A stretch of DNA of 64,000 bases from Bacteroidota bacterium (GTDB lineage Bacteria > Bacteroidota > Bacteroidia > Cytophagales > Cyclobacteriaceae): contig JAEYWY010000017.1 of assembly GCA_023428695.1 (NCBI GenBank), positions 62,001-126,000 on the forward strand, written 5' to 3'. The position numbers and the translations under genes were made by a program. Numbering within the stretch: position 1 is the first letter of the stretch; each line of letters begins with the position of its first letter. A model generated the notes under the pieces. The model saw nothing but the letters and a program-made list of their open reading frames with translations, had not been told where the DNA came from and did not search any database. This document shows, piece by piece, positions 43,579 through 52,790 of the stretch.

Positions 43579-44505
43579 GTGAAAAAAGACCTGTTTCTGG
43601 CATATCTCGCTCTCGTCGCCATCTGTATCATTTGGGGAACGACATACCTGGCGTTGCGGATTGCCGTTGTCCACTTCCCACCCTTCTTGTTCACCGCCCT
43701 CAGACAGGTTATCGCGGGTGGAATTATCCTCGCTGTAACATATTCGATCGGAAAAAATACATCGCTAACCAGGGAACACATAATCCGACAGGCTGTCGCC
43801 GGATTCTTTATGATCTCCCTCGGAAATGGTCTCGTGGCCTGGGCGGAAATGTTTGTTCCCAGTGGAATCGCTGCAATCCTCTGCTCTCTTATGCCGGTGC
43901 TTGTGATTCTGATCAACATATCGATTAACCGTGAAGAGAAAACCAATGCAGGTATCATAACAGGGGTAGCACTTGGTTTGCTTGGCATTATGCTGATCTT
44001 CAGCGAACACCTTGGCGAGTTCTCACTACCTCAATACACAGCGGGCATCATCTTCATTTTCGTTGCCGTCATGGCGTGGGCAGGAGCCAGCATCTGGATC
44101 AAGAAGAAAAACAATACCACCAACGTTTTTCTCAACGCAGGATTACAGATGTTCTTTGGCGGACTCTGGTTGTTTCCGTTGAGCTTGTTGTTTGACGATT
44201 ACGCCACGATCAGTTGGGCACCGGAAGCCGTTTACCCGTTCATTTATCTGGTCGTATTCGGTTCAATTGTCGCTTACATCTCGTACAACTATGCGTTGCG
44301 GAAATTGCCGATGACTATCGTGTCGCTATACGCATACATCAATCCGTTGGTAGCTGTTGTTTTGGGATGGCTCGTACTTGATGAAAAGCTCAATGGGCGC
44401 GTATTCATAGCATTTCTGATTACAGTGACAGGAATTTATCTTGTCAATCGCGGATACCGCGCACTGAAAACAATCGGAAGGCCGGCGTTTAGAAATAACA
44501 CCTGA
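43579..44505 (+). CDS. EamA/DMT-family transporter
   Basis: A 308-residue drug/metabolite transporter with ten predicted helices in two EamA repeats. VAICIIWGTTYLALRIAV opens the first and MAWAGASIWIKKK the second, and YINPLVAVVLGWLVLDE is the family signature. Start GTG at 43579 gives a short cytoplasmic lead; GTG at 43546 is further upstream. Probable exporter of a metabolite such as an amino acid. It sits among amino-acid enzymes on the same strand. Confidence 0.88.
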   Translation: MKKDLFLAYLALVAICIIWGTTYLALRIAVVHFPPFLFTALRQVIAGGIILAVTYSIGKNTSLTREHIIRQAVAGFFMISLGNGLVAWAEMFVPSGIAAILCSLMPVLVILINISINREEKTNAGIITGVALGLLGIMLIFSEHLGEFSLPQYTAGIIFIFVAVMAWAGASIWIKKKNNTTNVFLNAGLQMFFGGLWLFPLSLLFDDYATISWAPEAVYPFIYLVVFGSIVAYISYNYALRKLPMTIVSLYAYINPLVAVVLGWLVLDEKLNGRVFIAFLITVTGIYLVNRGYRALKTIGRPAFRNNT

Positions 44506-44517
44506 TCCAATATTCAA

Positions 44518-44982
44518 ATGGTACCTGCCAACATCACGATACGGGAGTATCGGGCGGACGACCAACCTTGGTTCGAACAATTAAACCGGGAGTGGATTGA
44601 ACGATACTTTGTCATGGAGCCAGTCGATACGGCTGTGCTTACAGATCCGGATACGCACATTATCAAACCCGGAGGCTGCATCCTCATGGCCGAAAGTCGT
44701 AATGAAGTTGCAGGAACTGTGGCGCTCAAGCGGGTAACGGATAGGGTATACGAATTCACGAAGATGGCCGTCGCAAAACCATATCGCGGACTAAAGATCG
44801 GATATGCCCTCGGCGAGGCTGCGCTGGACCGGGCCAGATCGTTAAAGGCTTCATCGGTGATTCTGTATTCGCATACAAGTCTTGCCCCTGCTATATCGCT
44901 ATACAAAAAGATGGGATTCAGGGAAATTCCGCTTGACGGACCATACAAGCGTAGTGACATTAAGATGGAGATATCGTTATAG
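44518..44982 (+). CDS. GNAT-family N-acetyltransferase
   Basis: A 154-residue GNAT protein. TIREYRADDQPWFEQLNREW opens; EFTKMAVAKPYRGLKIGYALGEAAL carries the acetyl-CoA R-G-x-x-I-G loop; SLYKKMGFREIPL closes. It is 12 nt after the EamA gene and 9 nt before the PLP decarboxylase, so the three are probably co-transcribed. The substrate is unknown. Confidence 0.87.
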   Translation: MVPANITIREYRADDQPWFEQLNREWIERYFVMEPVDTAVLTDPDTHIIKPGGCILMAESRNEVAGTVALKRVTDRVYEFTKMAVAKPYRGLKIGYALGEAALDRARSLKASSVILYSHTSLAPAISLYKKMGFREIPLDGPYKRSDIKMEISL

Positions 44983-44991
44983 AATCAACTC

Positions 44992-46398
44992 ATGGAATTT
45001 CATCTGAATAATGACCAATTGAATATTTCGTCGGTGCTCCGCGAAGTAATTTCGGTTGCCGAAACATATTACAACAACCAGCAAGTATTGAGCCCTTCGC
45101 GTCTTGAGCCGGATCTCCCGGCGACATCGCTGCCATTCGAGGGAGCGGGAGCACACGCGGTACTGGAACAGTTTGCAAAGGATTACGCCCCACGTATGGC
45201 CAACAGCGCCGGGCCCCGCTACTTTGGATTCGTTACCGGTGGTTCAACACCGGCTGCCGTAGCAGGAGACTGGCTCGTCAGCGTTTTTGATCAGGTGATG
45301 TCGGGCAGTAATGACTCCGTTGCTCATTCCCTGGAACGTCAGACCATAGGCTTTCTATCGGAACTTTTCGGACTTGACGGGTACGAAGGCACATTTGTTA
45401 CCGGCGCGACGATGTCAAACTTCGTCAGTCTGGCGACAGGCCGTCAATGGATAGGTGAACAATTCGGCAAAGACTTCAGCACTGATGGCTTATCCGGCGA
45501 TGTGGCTATTAAAATTCTCAGCGCAAGCCCGCATTCAAGTATCCTCAAGAGTCTGAGTATGCTCGGTCTTGGACGAAACGCCTGGGTGAGGATTGAAACG
45601 TTGCCTGGCAGAGAGGCAATCGATCCCTCTGCTCTTCGCCGTTACCTGGAAGAAAATCCCAGGCCCGTAATCGTCGTTGCCAATGCAGGTACCGTAAACA
45701 CAGTTGATTTCGACGACCTGGAGGCGCTTGCTGCACTCAAAAAGGAATTCGGTTTCTTCCTCCATGTTGATGCGGCATTCGGAGGCTTTGCTGCTGCGGT
45801 TCCGGAATTTGCTCATTATACAAAAGGCATCAACGCCGCTGACACGGTGACAATCGATGCGCACAAGTGGCTGAACGTTCCGTATGATTCGGCGATGCAG
45901 TTCACGAAGCACCAGGCTCTTCAAGTAAAGGTCTTTCAAAATAACGCCGCCTATCTTGGCAAGTCGGCATCGCGACCAGATAGTTTGAACCTTACTCCGG
46001 AGAACTCGCGCCGATTTCGGGCGCTACCCGCATGGTTCTCACTACTTGCGTATGGCCGGAAGGGATACGAAGAAATCGTTCGTCGGAACTGCACCGCCGC
46101 CGCGGAGTTGGGTCGGCTGATCGATGCGTCGCCGCTGTTTAGTCTGCTCGCGCCGGTCCGTATGAACGTGGTTTGTTTTACGCTTGCTAACGAACCGTCG
46201 ATGGAGGAAGTCCGGCAATTTCTGAATGATGTACGCGACGATGGCCGGGTGTTCTTTACGCAAACGTTGTACAAGAATATTCCAGCGATAAGGGCCGCGA
46301 TTTCGAACTGGCAGACCACCGCAGACGACACCCGTCTTGGCTTCGAGGTGCTTTGCCATGTTTACCAAAAAATGACCGCTAATTTGAATTATGAATAA
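44992..46398 (+). CDS. PLP-dependent group II amino-acid decarboxylase
   Basis: A 468-residue enzyme of the aromatic/glutamate-type decarboxylase family (or an aldehyde-synthase relative). FVTGGSTPAAVAGDWL and the motif VTGATMSNFVSLATGR are conserved; DAAFGGFAA holds the PLP-contact Asp; the Schiff-base Lys is in TIDAHKWLNVPYDSA. The N-terminal 45 residues match the typical helical lead. Substrate class is not fixed by sequence alone. It lies in the plus-strand amino-acid cluster, before ilvE. Confidence 0.85.
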   Translation: MEFHLNNDQLNISSVLREVISVAETYYNNQQVLSPSRLEPDLPATSLPFEGAGAHAVLEQFAKDYAPRMANSAGPRYFGFVTGGSTPAAVAGDWLVSVFDQVMSGSNDSVAHSLERQTIGFLSELFGLDGYEGTFVTGATMSNFVSLATGRQWIGEQFGKDFSTDGLSGDVAIKILSASPHSSILKSLSMLGLGRNAWVRIETLPGREAIDPSALRRYLEENPRPVIVVANAGTVNTVDFDDLEALAALKKEFGFFLHVDAAFGGFAAAVPEFAHYTKGINAADTVTIDAHKWLNVPYDSAMQFTKHQALQVKVFQNNAAYLGKSASRPDSLNLTPENSRRFRALPAWFSLLAYGRKGYEEIVRRNCTAAAELGRLIDASPLFSLLAPVRMNVVCFTLANEPSMEEVRQFLNDVRDDGRVFFTQTLYKNIPAIRAAISNWQTTADDTRLGFEVLCHVYQKMTANLNYE

Positions 46399-46476
46399 AT
46401 TTTTATCGAATTGACGACCCTTTTTGCATGACTTTAGAAGATTATACAGAAATTCACCAGTTCAATTGCTGACGCC

Positions 46477-47553
46477 ATGAGTACTTTAACTACTAGCATC
46501 CCTGTACAACGCACGACAAAATCGCGAATTGAAGAGACAGATTTTAACAACCTTGAGTTCGGTAAATACATTGCTGACCACATGGTCATTGCAGACTTCA
46601 AGGACGGTAAATGGCATGAGCCGAAAATCGTACCGTTTGCCGATATCACAGTCAGCCCTGCGATGCTTTCCCTTCATTATGGCCAATCCGTTTTTGAAGG
46701 CATGAAAGCGTTCTGGATGCACGATGGTAACATTAATATTTTCCGGCCCCACAAACATCACGCGCGGCTCAACCGCTCTATGGACAGGATGTGTATGCCG
46801 AGTATTCCTGAAGAAATGTTCCTGCAGTCACTGCATGCGCTCGTCGAACTGGATCAGAACTGGATTCCCAAAGCAGAAGGATCATCTTTATATATCCGGC
46901 CTCTTGTTTTTGCATACGAAGCACGGCTTGGTGTAAAGGTTGCCGATCATTTCAAATTCATCGTTATGAACAGCCCGGTGGCTGCATATCAGGCGAAGCC
47001 ATATCGATTAAAAGTCGAAGACACGTATGTGCGTACCGCCGAAGGTGGAACAGGCTTTGCAAAATGCGCAGGCAATTATGGTGGTGCTTTCTATCCGACG
47101 CAGGTAGCACGTGAACAGGGTTTTGATCAAATCCTTTGGACCGACTACAAGGAACACAAATACATCGACGAAGTTGGTATGATGAACGTGTTCTTTGTAA
47201 TAAACGGTAAACTTGTAACTCCTCGTCTCACGACGGCCATCCTCGAAGGTGTGACGCGCGACACCATTCTGACACTGGCCGCTGATATGGGAATGCCCAT
47301 TGAAGAGAGACGCATCAGCGTTGACGAAATCGCCAAAGGATTCGCAAGCGGAGAAGTAACCGAGGCTTTCGGATCGGGCACCGCTGCCGTTGTATCCGCG
47401 ATCGCAGTCATCAATGTGAACGGACAGGATGTTACCATTCCTGAACCCGATAACAACAGTTTCCAACTCCGGGTAAAGAAGAAGCTCAACGACATTCGAA
47501 TGGGCCTCGAACCCGATGTTCACAACTGGAATTACATCATCCGTACCAAGTAA
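46477..47553 (+). CDS. ilvE: Branched-chain amino-acid aminotransferase
   Basis: A 358-residue fold-type IV transaminase of the mammalian-BCAT-like group. SLHYGQSVFEGMKAFWMHDGNINIFRPHKH and SSLYIRPLVFAYE are signatures. The PLP Lys is in GTGFAKCAGNYGGAFYP; EVGMMNVFFVINGKL and FGSGTAAVV complete the site. It interconverts Leu, Ile or Val with their 2-oxo acids. Normal length. Placed 78 nt after the decarboxylase gene. Confidence 0.93.
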   Translation: MSTLTTSIPVQRTTKSRIEETDFNNLEFGKYIADHMVIADFKDGKWHEPKIVPFADITVSPAMLSLHYGQSVFEGMKAFWMHDGNINIFRPHKHHARLNRSMDRMCMPSIPEEMFLQSLHALVELDQNWIPKAEGSSLYIRPLVFAYEARLGVKVADHFKFIVMNSPVAAYQAKPYRLKVEDTYVRTAEGGTGFAKCAGNYGGAFYPTQVAREQGFDQILWTDYKEHKYIDEVGMMNVFFVINGKLVTPRLTTAILEGVTRDTILTLAADMGMPIEERRISVDEIAKGFASGEVTEAFGSGTAAVVSAIAVINVNGQDVTIPEPDNNSFQLRVKKKLNDIRMGLEPDVHNWNYIIRTK

Positions 47554-47579
47554 TTGCCTACCACAACGCGCGTTACCGA

Positions 47580-47598
47580 CCGGATGCAATTCATCCGG
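47580..47598 (+). terminator. Hairpin after ilvE
   Basis: Perfect 7-bp inverted repeat CCGGATG-caatt-CATCCGG; no T tract follows directly, so termination is only possible. Confidence 0.35.
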
Positions 47599-47639
47599 CG
47601 GGACGCATTTTCACTTGACATTTAACATCCCGCTTGGGC

Positions 47640-48638
47640 ATGAGAGCAGTTTTTTTCAAAAGTAAGGAACAACCCCTTGTAGTCGAGTCGATGAAGAAGC
47701 CGACTCCGGTGAAAGACCAGGTACTGATTCGTCTACATGCGGCTGCCATCAACCACCGCGACCTTTGGTTGATCCGTGAGCAGACTCAGACATTCCAGAA
47801 TGGTATTATTCTCGGATCCGACGGCGCTGGTGTAGTGGAAGCCGTCGGTGAAGACGCCAACCCGTTGTTGATCGGCGCCGAAGTAATAATCAATCCAAGT
47901 CTGAACTGGGGGTCTAATCCCTCTGTCCAGGGTGACTCATTCAAGATACTCGGCTTCCCGGATAACGGAACATTCGCCGACTACATTGTTATTCCGAAAC
48001 AATATGTATTTGAAAAACCCGAACACCTCAGCTTCGAAGAAGCAGCAGCCGTTCCGTTGTCAGGACTTACTGCATATCGCTCACTCTTTTCGAAAGCACG
48101 ACTGAGAGCAAAGGAAAAAGTATTGATAACCGGAATTGGAGGTGGTGTCGCCTTGTGGCTGCTCCAGTTTGCAACCGCATACCAGGCACGCGTTTACGTG
48201 ACATCGGGATCAGACGAAAAAATCGCGCGTGCCAAAAGCCTGGGTGCGCTCGATGGTTTCAACTACCACAATGAACAATGGCACGAGGAGGCATTAAAAG
48301 CATCGGGAGGATTTGACATTATAATCGACAGCGCGGGCGGATCGCAGTTTAATAAACTGGTTGACCTCGCGTTACCCGGAGGCCGTCTCGTGAACTTCGG
48401 TCGTACCGCCGGTAACATATCCGACATCGCCACGCGAACACTCTACTGGAAACAACTTTCGATTTTCGGAACCACCATGGGTACGCGCGACGAATTCCTA
48501 TCGATGCTCGACTTCGTTGAAGGCAGGAAGATCAAACCTGTGATTGACAGCATACTTCCGTTGGAGCAGGTCGCTGATGCTTTCGCCCTGATGGAGAACA
48601 CAAACCAATTCGGGAAAATCGTTTTGAAGATAAAGTAA
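47640..48638 (+). CDS. Medium-chain dehydrogenase/reductase (quinone-oxidoreductase-like)
   Basis: A 332-residue MDR protein. The opening MRAVFFKSKEQPLVVESMKK, GADGAGVV-like LGSDGAGVVEAVG, and the Rossmann segment VLITGIGGGVALWLLQFA fit the family. The usual zinc-binding Cys cluster is absent, so it is probably a zinc-free quinone-oxidoreductase/enoyl-reductase-like enzyme. FDIIIDSAGGSQF and EQVADAFALMENTNQFGKIVLKI finish it. Start ATG at 47640 (47634 is a TTG in frame). It is 5 nt before the Nim-like gene. Confidence 0.85.
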   Translation: MRAVFFKSKEQPLVVESMKKPTPVKDQVLIRLHAAAINHRDLWLIREQTQTFQNGIILGSDGAGVVEAVGEDANPLLIGAEVIINPSLNWGSNPSVQGDSFKILGFPDNGTFADYIVIPKQYVFEKPEHLSFEEAAAVPLSGLTAYRSLFSKARLRAKEKVLITGIGGGVALWLLQFATAYQARVYVTSGSDEKIARAKSLGALDGFNYHNEQWHEEALKASGGFDIIIDSAGGSQFNKLVDLALPGGRLVNFGRTAGNISDIATRTLYWKQLSIFGTTMGTRDEFLSMLDFVEGRKIKPVIDSILPLEQVADAFALMENTNQFGKIVLKIK

Positions 48639-48643
48639 CGTTT

Positions 48644-49288
48644 ATGTCGAATCTGCCTCTAACCGATAAAACAAAGATCACCCGTCTGCCAAAACGCGGC
48701 AGCTACGATCGTGATACGATAAACGCTATCCTGGACGAAGCGTACTTCGTTACGCTGAGTTATGTGCAGGACGGCATGCCATTTCAGATTCCGACAGGAC
48801 ACTGCCGCATTGACGACTACATTTACGTTCACGGTTCCGTTGGCAGCGGTTACATGCGTGCTATGGCCGAAGCTGGTGCGGACGTTTGTCTGTGTGCTAC
48901 ACTCATCGATGGTCTGGTTCTCGCGCGTTCAGCTTTCCATCATTCAATGAATTATCGCTCAGTCGTGATCTTCAGCAAGGCAGAAAAGGTCGAGGACACT
49001 GACGAACAATATCGCGCACTCGAGGCGTTCACAGAAAAAGTACAGCCGGGCCGTTGGGCGGATATCCGTAAACCGGATAGCGGCGAATGGAAGGCAACGA
49101 TGGTAATTAAGTTCAGGATACTGGAAGCTTCGGCAAAGATCAGAACGGGTGGCCCAAAAGATGACGAACCGGATTATCCGCTTCCTGTATGGGCAGGAGT
49201 AGTCCCGCTGAAAATTCATCGCGAGACGCCTGTGCCGGATGAATTGCTGCGTGGCGACATCCCGCTACCTCCCTACATCCGCGGATGA
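48644..49288 (+). CDS. Pyridoxamine-5'-phosphate-oxidase-fold (NimA-like) flavoprotein
   Basis: A 214-residue split-barrel FMN-binding protein of the NimA/PNPOx-like family, which reduce nitro groups or other substrates. RLPKRGSYDRDTINAILDEAY and VTLSYVQDGMPFQIPTGHCRIDDYIYVHGS are typical; the pair HHSMNYRSVVIFSKAEKV and WKATMVIKFRILEASAKI follow. A resistance function is not implied. It is 5 nt after the MDR gene, and ends in a palindromic terminator that overlaps its stop codon. Confidence 0.83.
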   Translation: MSNLPLTDKTKITRLPKRGSYDRDTINAILDEAYFVTLSYVQDGMPFQIPTGHCRIDDYIYVHGSVGSGYMRAMAEAGADVCLCATLIDGLVLARSAFHHSMNYRSVVIFSKAEKVEDTDEQYRALEAFTEKVQPGRWADIRKPDSGEWKATMVIKFRILEASAKIRTGGPKDDEPDYPLPVWAGVVPLKIHRETPVPDELLRGDIPLPPYIRG

Positions 49289-49303
49289 TATCCGCGGATT
49301 TTT
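49277..49303 (+). terminator. Palindromic terminator overlapping the Nim-like gene end
   Basis: ATCCGCGGAT occurs twice (49277-49286 and 49290-49299), separated by GAT; each is self-complementary, so the pair folds into one hairpin followed by T5. The stop codon of the upstream gene lies inside it. Confidence 0.75.
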
Positions 49304-49333
49304 GCTATCTTTTGCGTTACTAACCTTACGACT

Positions 49334-49987
49334 ATGGGCTTTACCAACGCCATATCAGTGTCACGACGCGCATTCGTTGATAACAGATGGCTCCAGGGAT
49401 ATGTTGTTGTGTTTTTTTCCGTTTGGATTTCAACACTAATCGGTACCAGCGACATAAGTAACTGGCTCCTTGAAAACACACTCGTCTTTCTTTTCCTTGG
49501 ATTCCTCATATTTTCTTACAGATACTACGTCTTCAGTGATCTCAGCTACTTGCTGATCTGCGTTTATCTGTGCCTCCATGTATACGGATCCAAATACACG
49601 TATGCGGAAAATCCGTTGGGTTACTGGCTACAGGATACGTTTAACACGGCGAGAAATCCATACGACAGGATCGTACATTTTAGTTTCGGGTTTCTATTGG
49701 CGTATCCGATGCGCGAAGTATTTCTCAACTGGCTTAAATTTCCAGTTTGGGTGTCATGGGCGTTACCAATAGAGATCACGCTATCCGTGAGCGGCATCTA
49801 TGAACTTATTGAGTGGGGAATCGCCGATGTTTTCTTTCCTGCTCAGGGAGTGGCATACCTTGGAACACAAGGCGACGTTTGGGATGCACAGAAAGACATG
49901 TTTCTCGCAACGCTCGGAGCCATGTTGGCCACAACCATAGTTTCGTCAATCAAGAAAACGCTTCGGATCGAAAAGGCGCAATCATGA
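49334..49987 (+). CDS. YjdF/DUF2238 membrane protein
   Basis: A 217-residue integral membrane protein with five or six helices. NPYDRIVHFSFGFLLAYPMREVF and SGIYELIEWGIADVFFPAQGVAYLGTQGDVWDAQKDM are the diagnostic YjdF segments (GTQGDxWDAQKDM). Function unknown in the family. A Bacteroidota-like promoter (TATCTTTTG, 49306-49314) precedes it. Its stop overlaps the next start by 4 nt (ATGA). Confidence 0.85.
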   Translation: MGFTNAISVSRRAFVDNRWLQGYVVVFFSVWISTLIGTSDISNWLLENTLVFLFLGFLIFSYRYYVFSDLSYLLICVYLCLHVYGSKYTYAENPLGYWLQDTFNTARNPYDRIVHFSFGFLLAYPMREVFLNWLKFPVWVSWALPIEITLSVSGIYELIEWGIADVFFPAQGVAYLGTQGDVWDAQKDMFLATLGAMLATTIVSSIKKTLRIEKAQS

Positions 49988-50370
49988 AAATCGATCACGT
50001 GGCAGTATGGACAACTGATCTTGCTACCCTTCTTGACTTTTATGTTCGTTACTTTAATGCCGTAGCCGGAGAAAAATACGTTAACCCGAGGACCCGCTTT
50101 GAAAGTTACTTCCTCTCGTTCGCAGAGGGTTCCAGACTTGAATTGATGACGAAACCTGGTATCACCACGACGGATGCATCACAATACCCTGCAGCAGGCT
50201 ATGCACACATAGCCATTTCGGTCGGATCAAAAGAGGCGGTCGATATGCTCACCGAACAGCTACGTGCCGACGGGTACATGATTGTGGGTGAACCACGAAC
50301 GACTGGCGATGGATATTATGAAAGCGTAGTCCTTGATCCCGCCGGGAATCATGTTGAAATCACCGGCTAA
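49984..50370 (+). CDS. VOC-family (glyoxalase/bleomycin-resistance-like) protein
   Basis: A 128-residue vicinal-oxygen-chelate protein. The two-module pattern is visible: KIDHVAVWTTDLATLLDFYVRYF with the metal-ligand His, RLELMTKPG, then AHIAISVGSKEAVDMLTEQLRADG and SVVLDPAGNHVEITG with the distal Glu. The substrate cannot be told. It overlaps the YjdF gene by 4 nt; the longer upstream frame from 49813 is a shadow of that gene. Confidence 0.85.
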   Translation: MKIDHVAVWTTDLATLLDFYVRYFNAVAGEKYVNPRTRFESYFLSFAEGSRLELMTKPGITTTDASQYPAAGYAHIAISVGSKEAVDMLTEQLRADGYMIVGEPRTTGDGYYESVVLDPAGNHVEITG

Positions 50371-50442
50371 CACGCCGCTCCTGCAAATCGCCTTGAATCC
50401 GGCAAATAAAACGTTTATCTTTTCCCTTCAACAAATTAAGAC

Positions 50443-50859
50443 ATGGAAACATTAACGCGCAGAAGTTTTGTAGCCACGGCTATCGCCGTCGGAGCGGGTG
50501 TTACCCTCGCGTCTGCAAATCCAGGCTCGTCTATTCAAAAGAAAGATAAAATGAAACTAACACACCACGTATTCTTTTGGCTGAAGAATCCCGATTCCAA
50601 AGAAGACCGCGACAAGCTGATTGAAGGCCTCAATACATTACGTAAAATTGAAACCGTAAAAAGGTTACATATCGGCATTCCCGCATCAACTGAAAAACGT
50701 GATGTGGTTGACAACAGCTATCAGGTTTCTGAGCTCATGTTCTTCGACGATGTTGAAGGTCAAAATGTTTATCAGGTTCATCCCCTGCACAAGAAGTTCG
50801 TTGAGCAGTACAGCCATCTCTGGAGCAAAGTCCTGGTCTACGATTCCCTTGAAGTCTAG
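50443..50859 (+). CDS. Dabb-family protein with twin-arginine signal
   Basis: A 138-residue exported protein of the stress-responsive alpha/beta-barrel (Dabb) family. Twin-arginine leader METLTRRSFVATAIAVGAG predicts Tat export; the mature domain has KLTHHVFFWLKNPDSKEDRDKL, VKRLHIGIPASTEKR, YQVSELMFFDD and HPLHKKFVEQYSHLW. Function unknown; family members are stress-associated or act in polyketide cyclisation. Confidence 0.85.
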   Translation: METLTRRSFVATAIAVGAGVTLASANPGSSIQKKDKMKLTHHVFFWLKNPDSKEDRDKLIEGLNTLRKIETVKRLHIGIPASTEKRDVVDNSYQVSELMFFDDVEGQNVYQVHPLHKKFVEQYSHLWSKVLVYDSLEV

Positions 50860-50940
50860 CGACAGATAATTTACTGGTCTGCCTTCAAACGGCGGAATGG
50901 CACTGGATTTTACACCATACACCGCATAAGCAATGCGTGT

Positions 50941-51825
50941 ATGCGGATACTTTTTGTAATGAATCCTTCTTCCGGAACTACCGATCCAGATGAGATGATT
51001 CGCTCATTGCAGGACACCTCCGCTGAGGCCGGGATTGACGCGCGTTTCCTTCTTACAACTGGCAAAAATGATGATGCCACCATTAAGGAGGCAATGCGAA
51101 GTTTTTCTCCTGACCGAATTGTTGCCGGCGGTGGTGATGGCACGGTCCAACTCGTGGCCCGAAACATGATCGGCCATCCAATCCCGATGGCAATATTGCC
51201 CCTCGGCTCAGCCAACGGACTGGCAACAGCTCTTGGTATCCCAAAACGGATGGAGGACGCGATGCAGCTTGTAGTTGCACAACAAAAGGTGATTCCGCTT
51301 GACCTGCTTCGACTTAACAACAGACATATTTGCATTCACCTTTGCGACATCGGCACCAATGCCTTGCTGGTAAAAAACTACGAAGAGGCTGGAGACAAAG
51401 GTATGCTCGGCTATGCGCGGCATCTTATCAGTTCGATTAGAGACAGCGATCCCGTTAGTTTCGAAATTCAAAGCGACGGGAAAATCTGTAACAAGGAAGG
51501 CTACATGCTGGTTGTGGCCAATGCACACAAGTATGGAACAGGTGTTCAGATTTCGGAAGGCTCTGTCTCGGATGGAATGTTTGAAATCTGCAACGTTCAA
51601 CATATTGATCTTGAATCGGCCGTCAAGGCAGGTCTTACTGCCATCAACATCTTCGTCGACCGCGAAATGTTTTCGGACGTAATCAAGGCACGCGATGCTT
51701 ACATTCGGATATCACCGCCTGCCCATCTTCAAGTTGACGGCGAATACATCGGTGAAGTCAGTGATCTTAAAGTGGAAATAATTTCGTCTGCGTTGAACAT
51801 AATTGTCCCGGATGAAGAACAGTAA
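50941..51825 (+). CDS. Lipid (diacylglycerol-type) kinase
   Basis: A 294-residue DAGK-catalytic-domain kinase (YegS/BmrU/DgkB type). ILFVMNPSSGTTDP opens, VAGGGDGTVQLVARNM is the GGDGT ATP-binding motif (about 61-76), and ILPLGSANGLATAL is the second catalytic element. It phosphorylates diacylglycerol or a related lipid. The next gene, a phosphatidate-phosphatase, overlaps its last 14 nt, so kinase and phosphatase are coupled. No membrane helix. Confidence 0.9.
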   Translation: MRILFVMNPSSGTTDPDEMIRSLQDTSAEAGIDARFLLTTGKNDDATIKEAMRSFSPDRIVAGGGDGTVQLVARNMIGHPIPMAILPLGSANGLATALGIPKRMEDAMQLVVAQQKVIPLDLLRLNNRHICIHLCDIGTNALLVKNYEEAGDKGMLGYARHLISSIRDSDPVSFEIQSDGKICNKEGYMLVVANAHKYGTGVQISEGSVSDGMFEICNVQHIDLESAVKAGLTAINIFVDREMFSDVIKARDAYIRISPPAHLQVDGEYIGEVSDLKVEIISSALNIIVPDEEQ

Positions 51826-52762
51826 TGTGATTCTGCTTAGTTTCTACGGATTGTCCAACGGAACGCATAACGTATTTTTCGGAAAACTCGCCTATTCACC
51901 GGTTCGTGATTTGTCATTTCATAAGTACGGATGGTTTAGAAACTTCAAGACAATAATCGGATTATATCAAAGCACGGGGCTTCCTAACAAGTCGTTTGAA
52001 GTGCGTTTCGATCACGGGGTCGTCGAAGGGAAAACGGACCACTCAGGTTCGTTCTGGTGCGAAACTGAGTTTATTGAAAAACAAACCAGGCTTGAAGGGA
52101 TCACATTGCTTCCGGAGGGCACAAAGGTTGAGTTGACCGAAGACCTTTATCCAAATGAAATCAACCAGGTTGATTCACATACCATTGTGGTCTCTGATCT
52201 GGACGATACCCTGATACATTCATTTATAAGGAACAAGTTCCGACAGTTGCGGACATTGTTGTTTACGACGGTTGAAAAACGGAAAGCCGTAAAGGATGTT
52301 CAACACTTGATCAAACGTTTTGCGCTTTCCGGGACAGCATCGTTTTATTTGAGCAACAGCGAACAAAATCTTTATCCGATGTTGTTCCGTTTTCTTGCAA
52401 TCAACGAGTTTCCGCCGGGACCGCTTTTCCTGAAACAATACGTACACCTCGCTGACACCATACGGCGGCGAATCCTGCGAAAGAAACACTCACACAAAAG
52501 AAACATCCTCGCCAAGATCATGGAACTTTTTCCGAACAAGAAGTATATTCTGATAGGCGACAACACACAAAAGGATCTAAGGATATATCTTGATCTGGCA
52601 GAGACCTATCCCGACCGAATTCGTTATATCATCATTCGAAAAGTCCGCGAACGGAAGGAACACGAAGCCATGCTTTCGAAGGCCAGACCGATTCTGGATA
52701 AACATGGAATTGGATTATACTACGAGGCTGAATTTCCTGCAGACCTGCCCTGGGATGTTTAG
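51812..52762 (+). CDS. App1-like phosphatidate phosphatase (DUF2183)
   Basis: A 316-residue protein of the DUF2183/App1 family with a HAD-type active site: VVSDLDDTLIHSFI provides the DxDxT motif, SASFYLSNS-type LSGTASFYLSNSEQN the second, and ILIGDNTQKDLRIY the acidic motif. It would dephosphorylate phosphatidic acid. The N-terminal 130 residues form the beta-rich lead of App1-like proteins. Start at 51812 gives 14-nt overlap with the kinase gene; TTG 51803 is possible. Confidence 0.85.
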   Translation: MKNSNVILLSFYGLSNGTHNVFFGKLAYSPVRDLSFHKYGWFRNFKTIIGLYQSTGLPNKSFEVRFDHGVVEGKTDHSGSFWCETEFIEKQTRLEGITLLPEGTKVELTEDLYPNEINQVDSHTIVVSDLDDTLIHSFIRNKFRQLRTLLFTTVEKRKAVKDVQHLIKRFALSGTASFYLSNSEQNLYPMLFRFLAINEFPPGPLFLKQYVHLADTIRRRILRKKHSHKRNILAKIMELFPNKKYILIGDNTQKDLRIYLDLAETYPDRIRYIIIRKVRERKEHEAMLSKARPILDKHGIGLYYEAEFPADLPWDV

Positions 52763-52790
52763 TCTAACCAGTTTTTGAAGGCTAGCGCCA

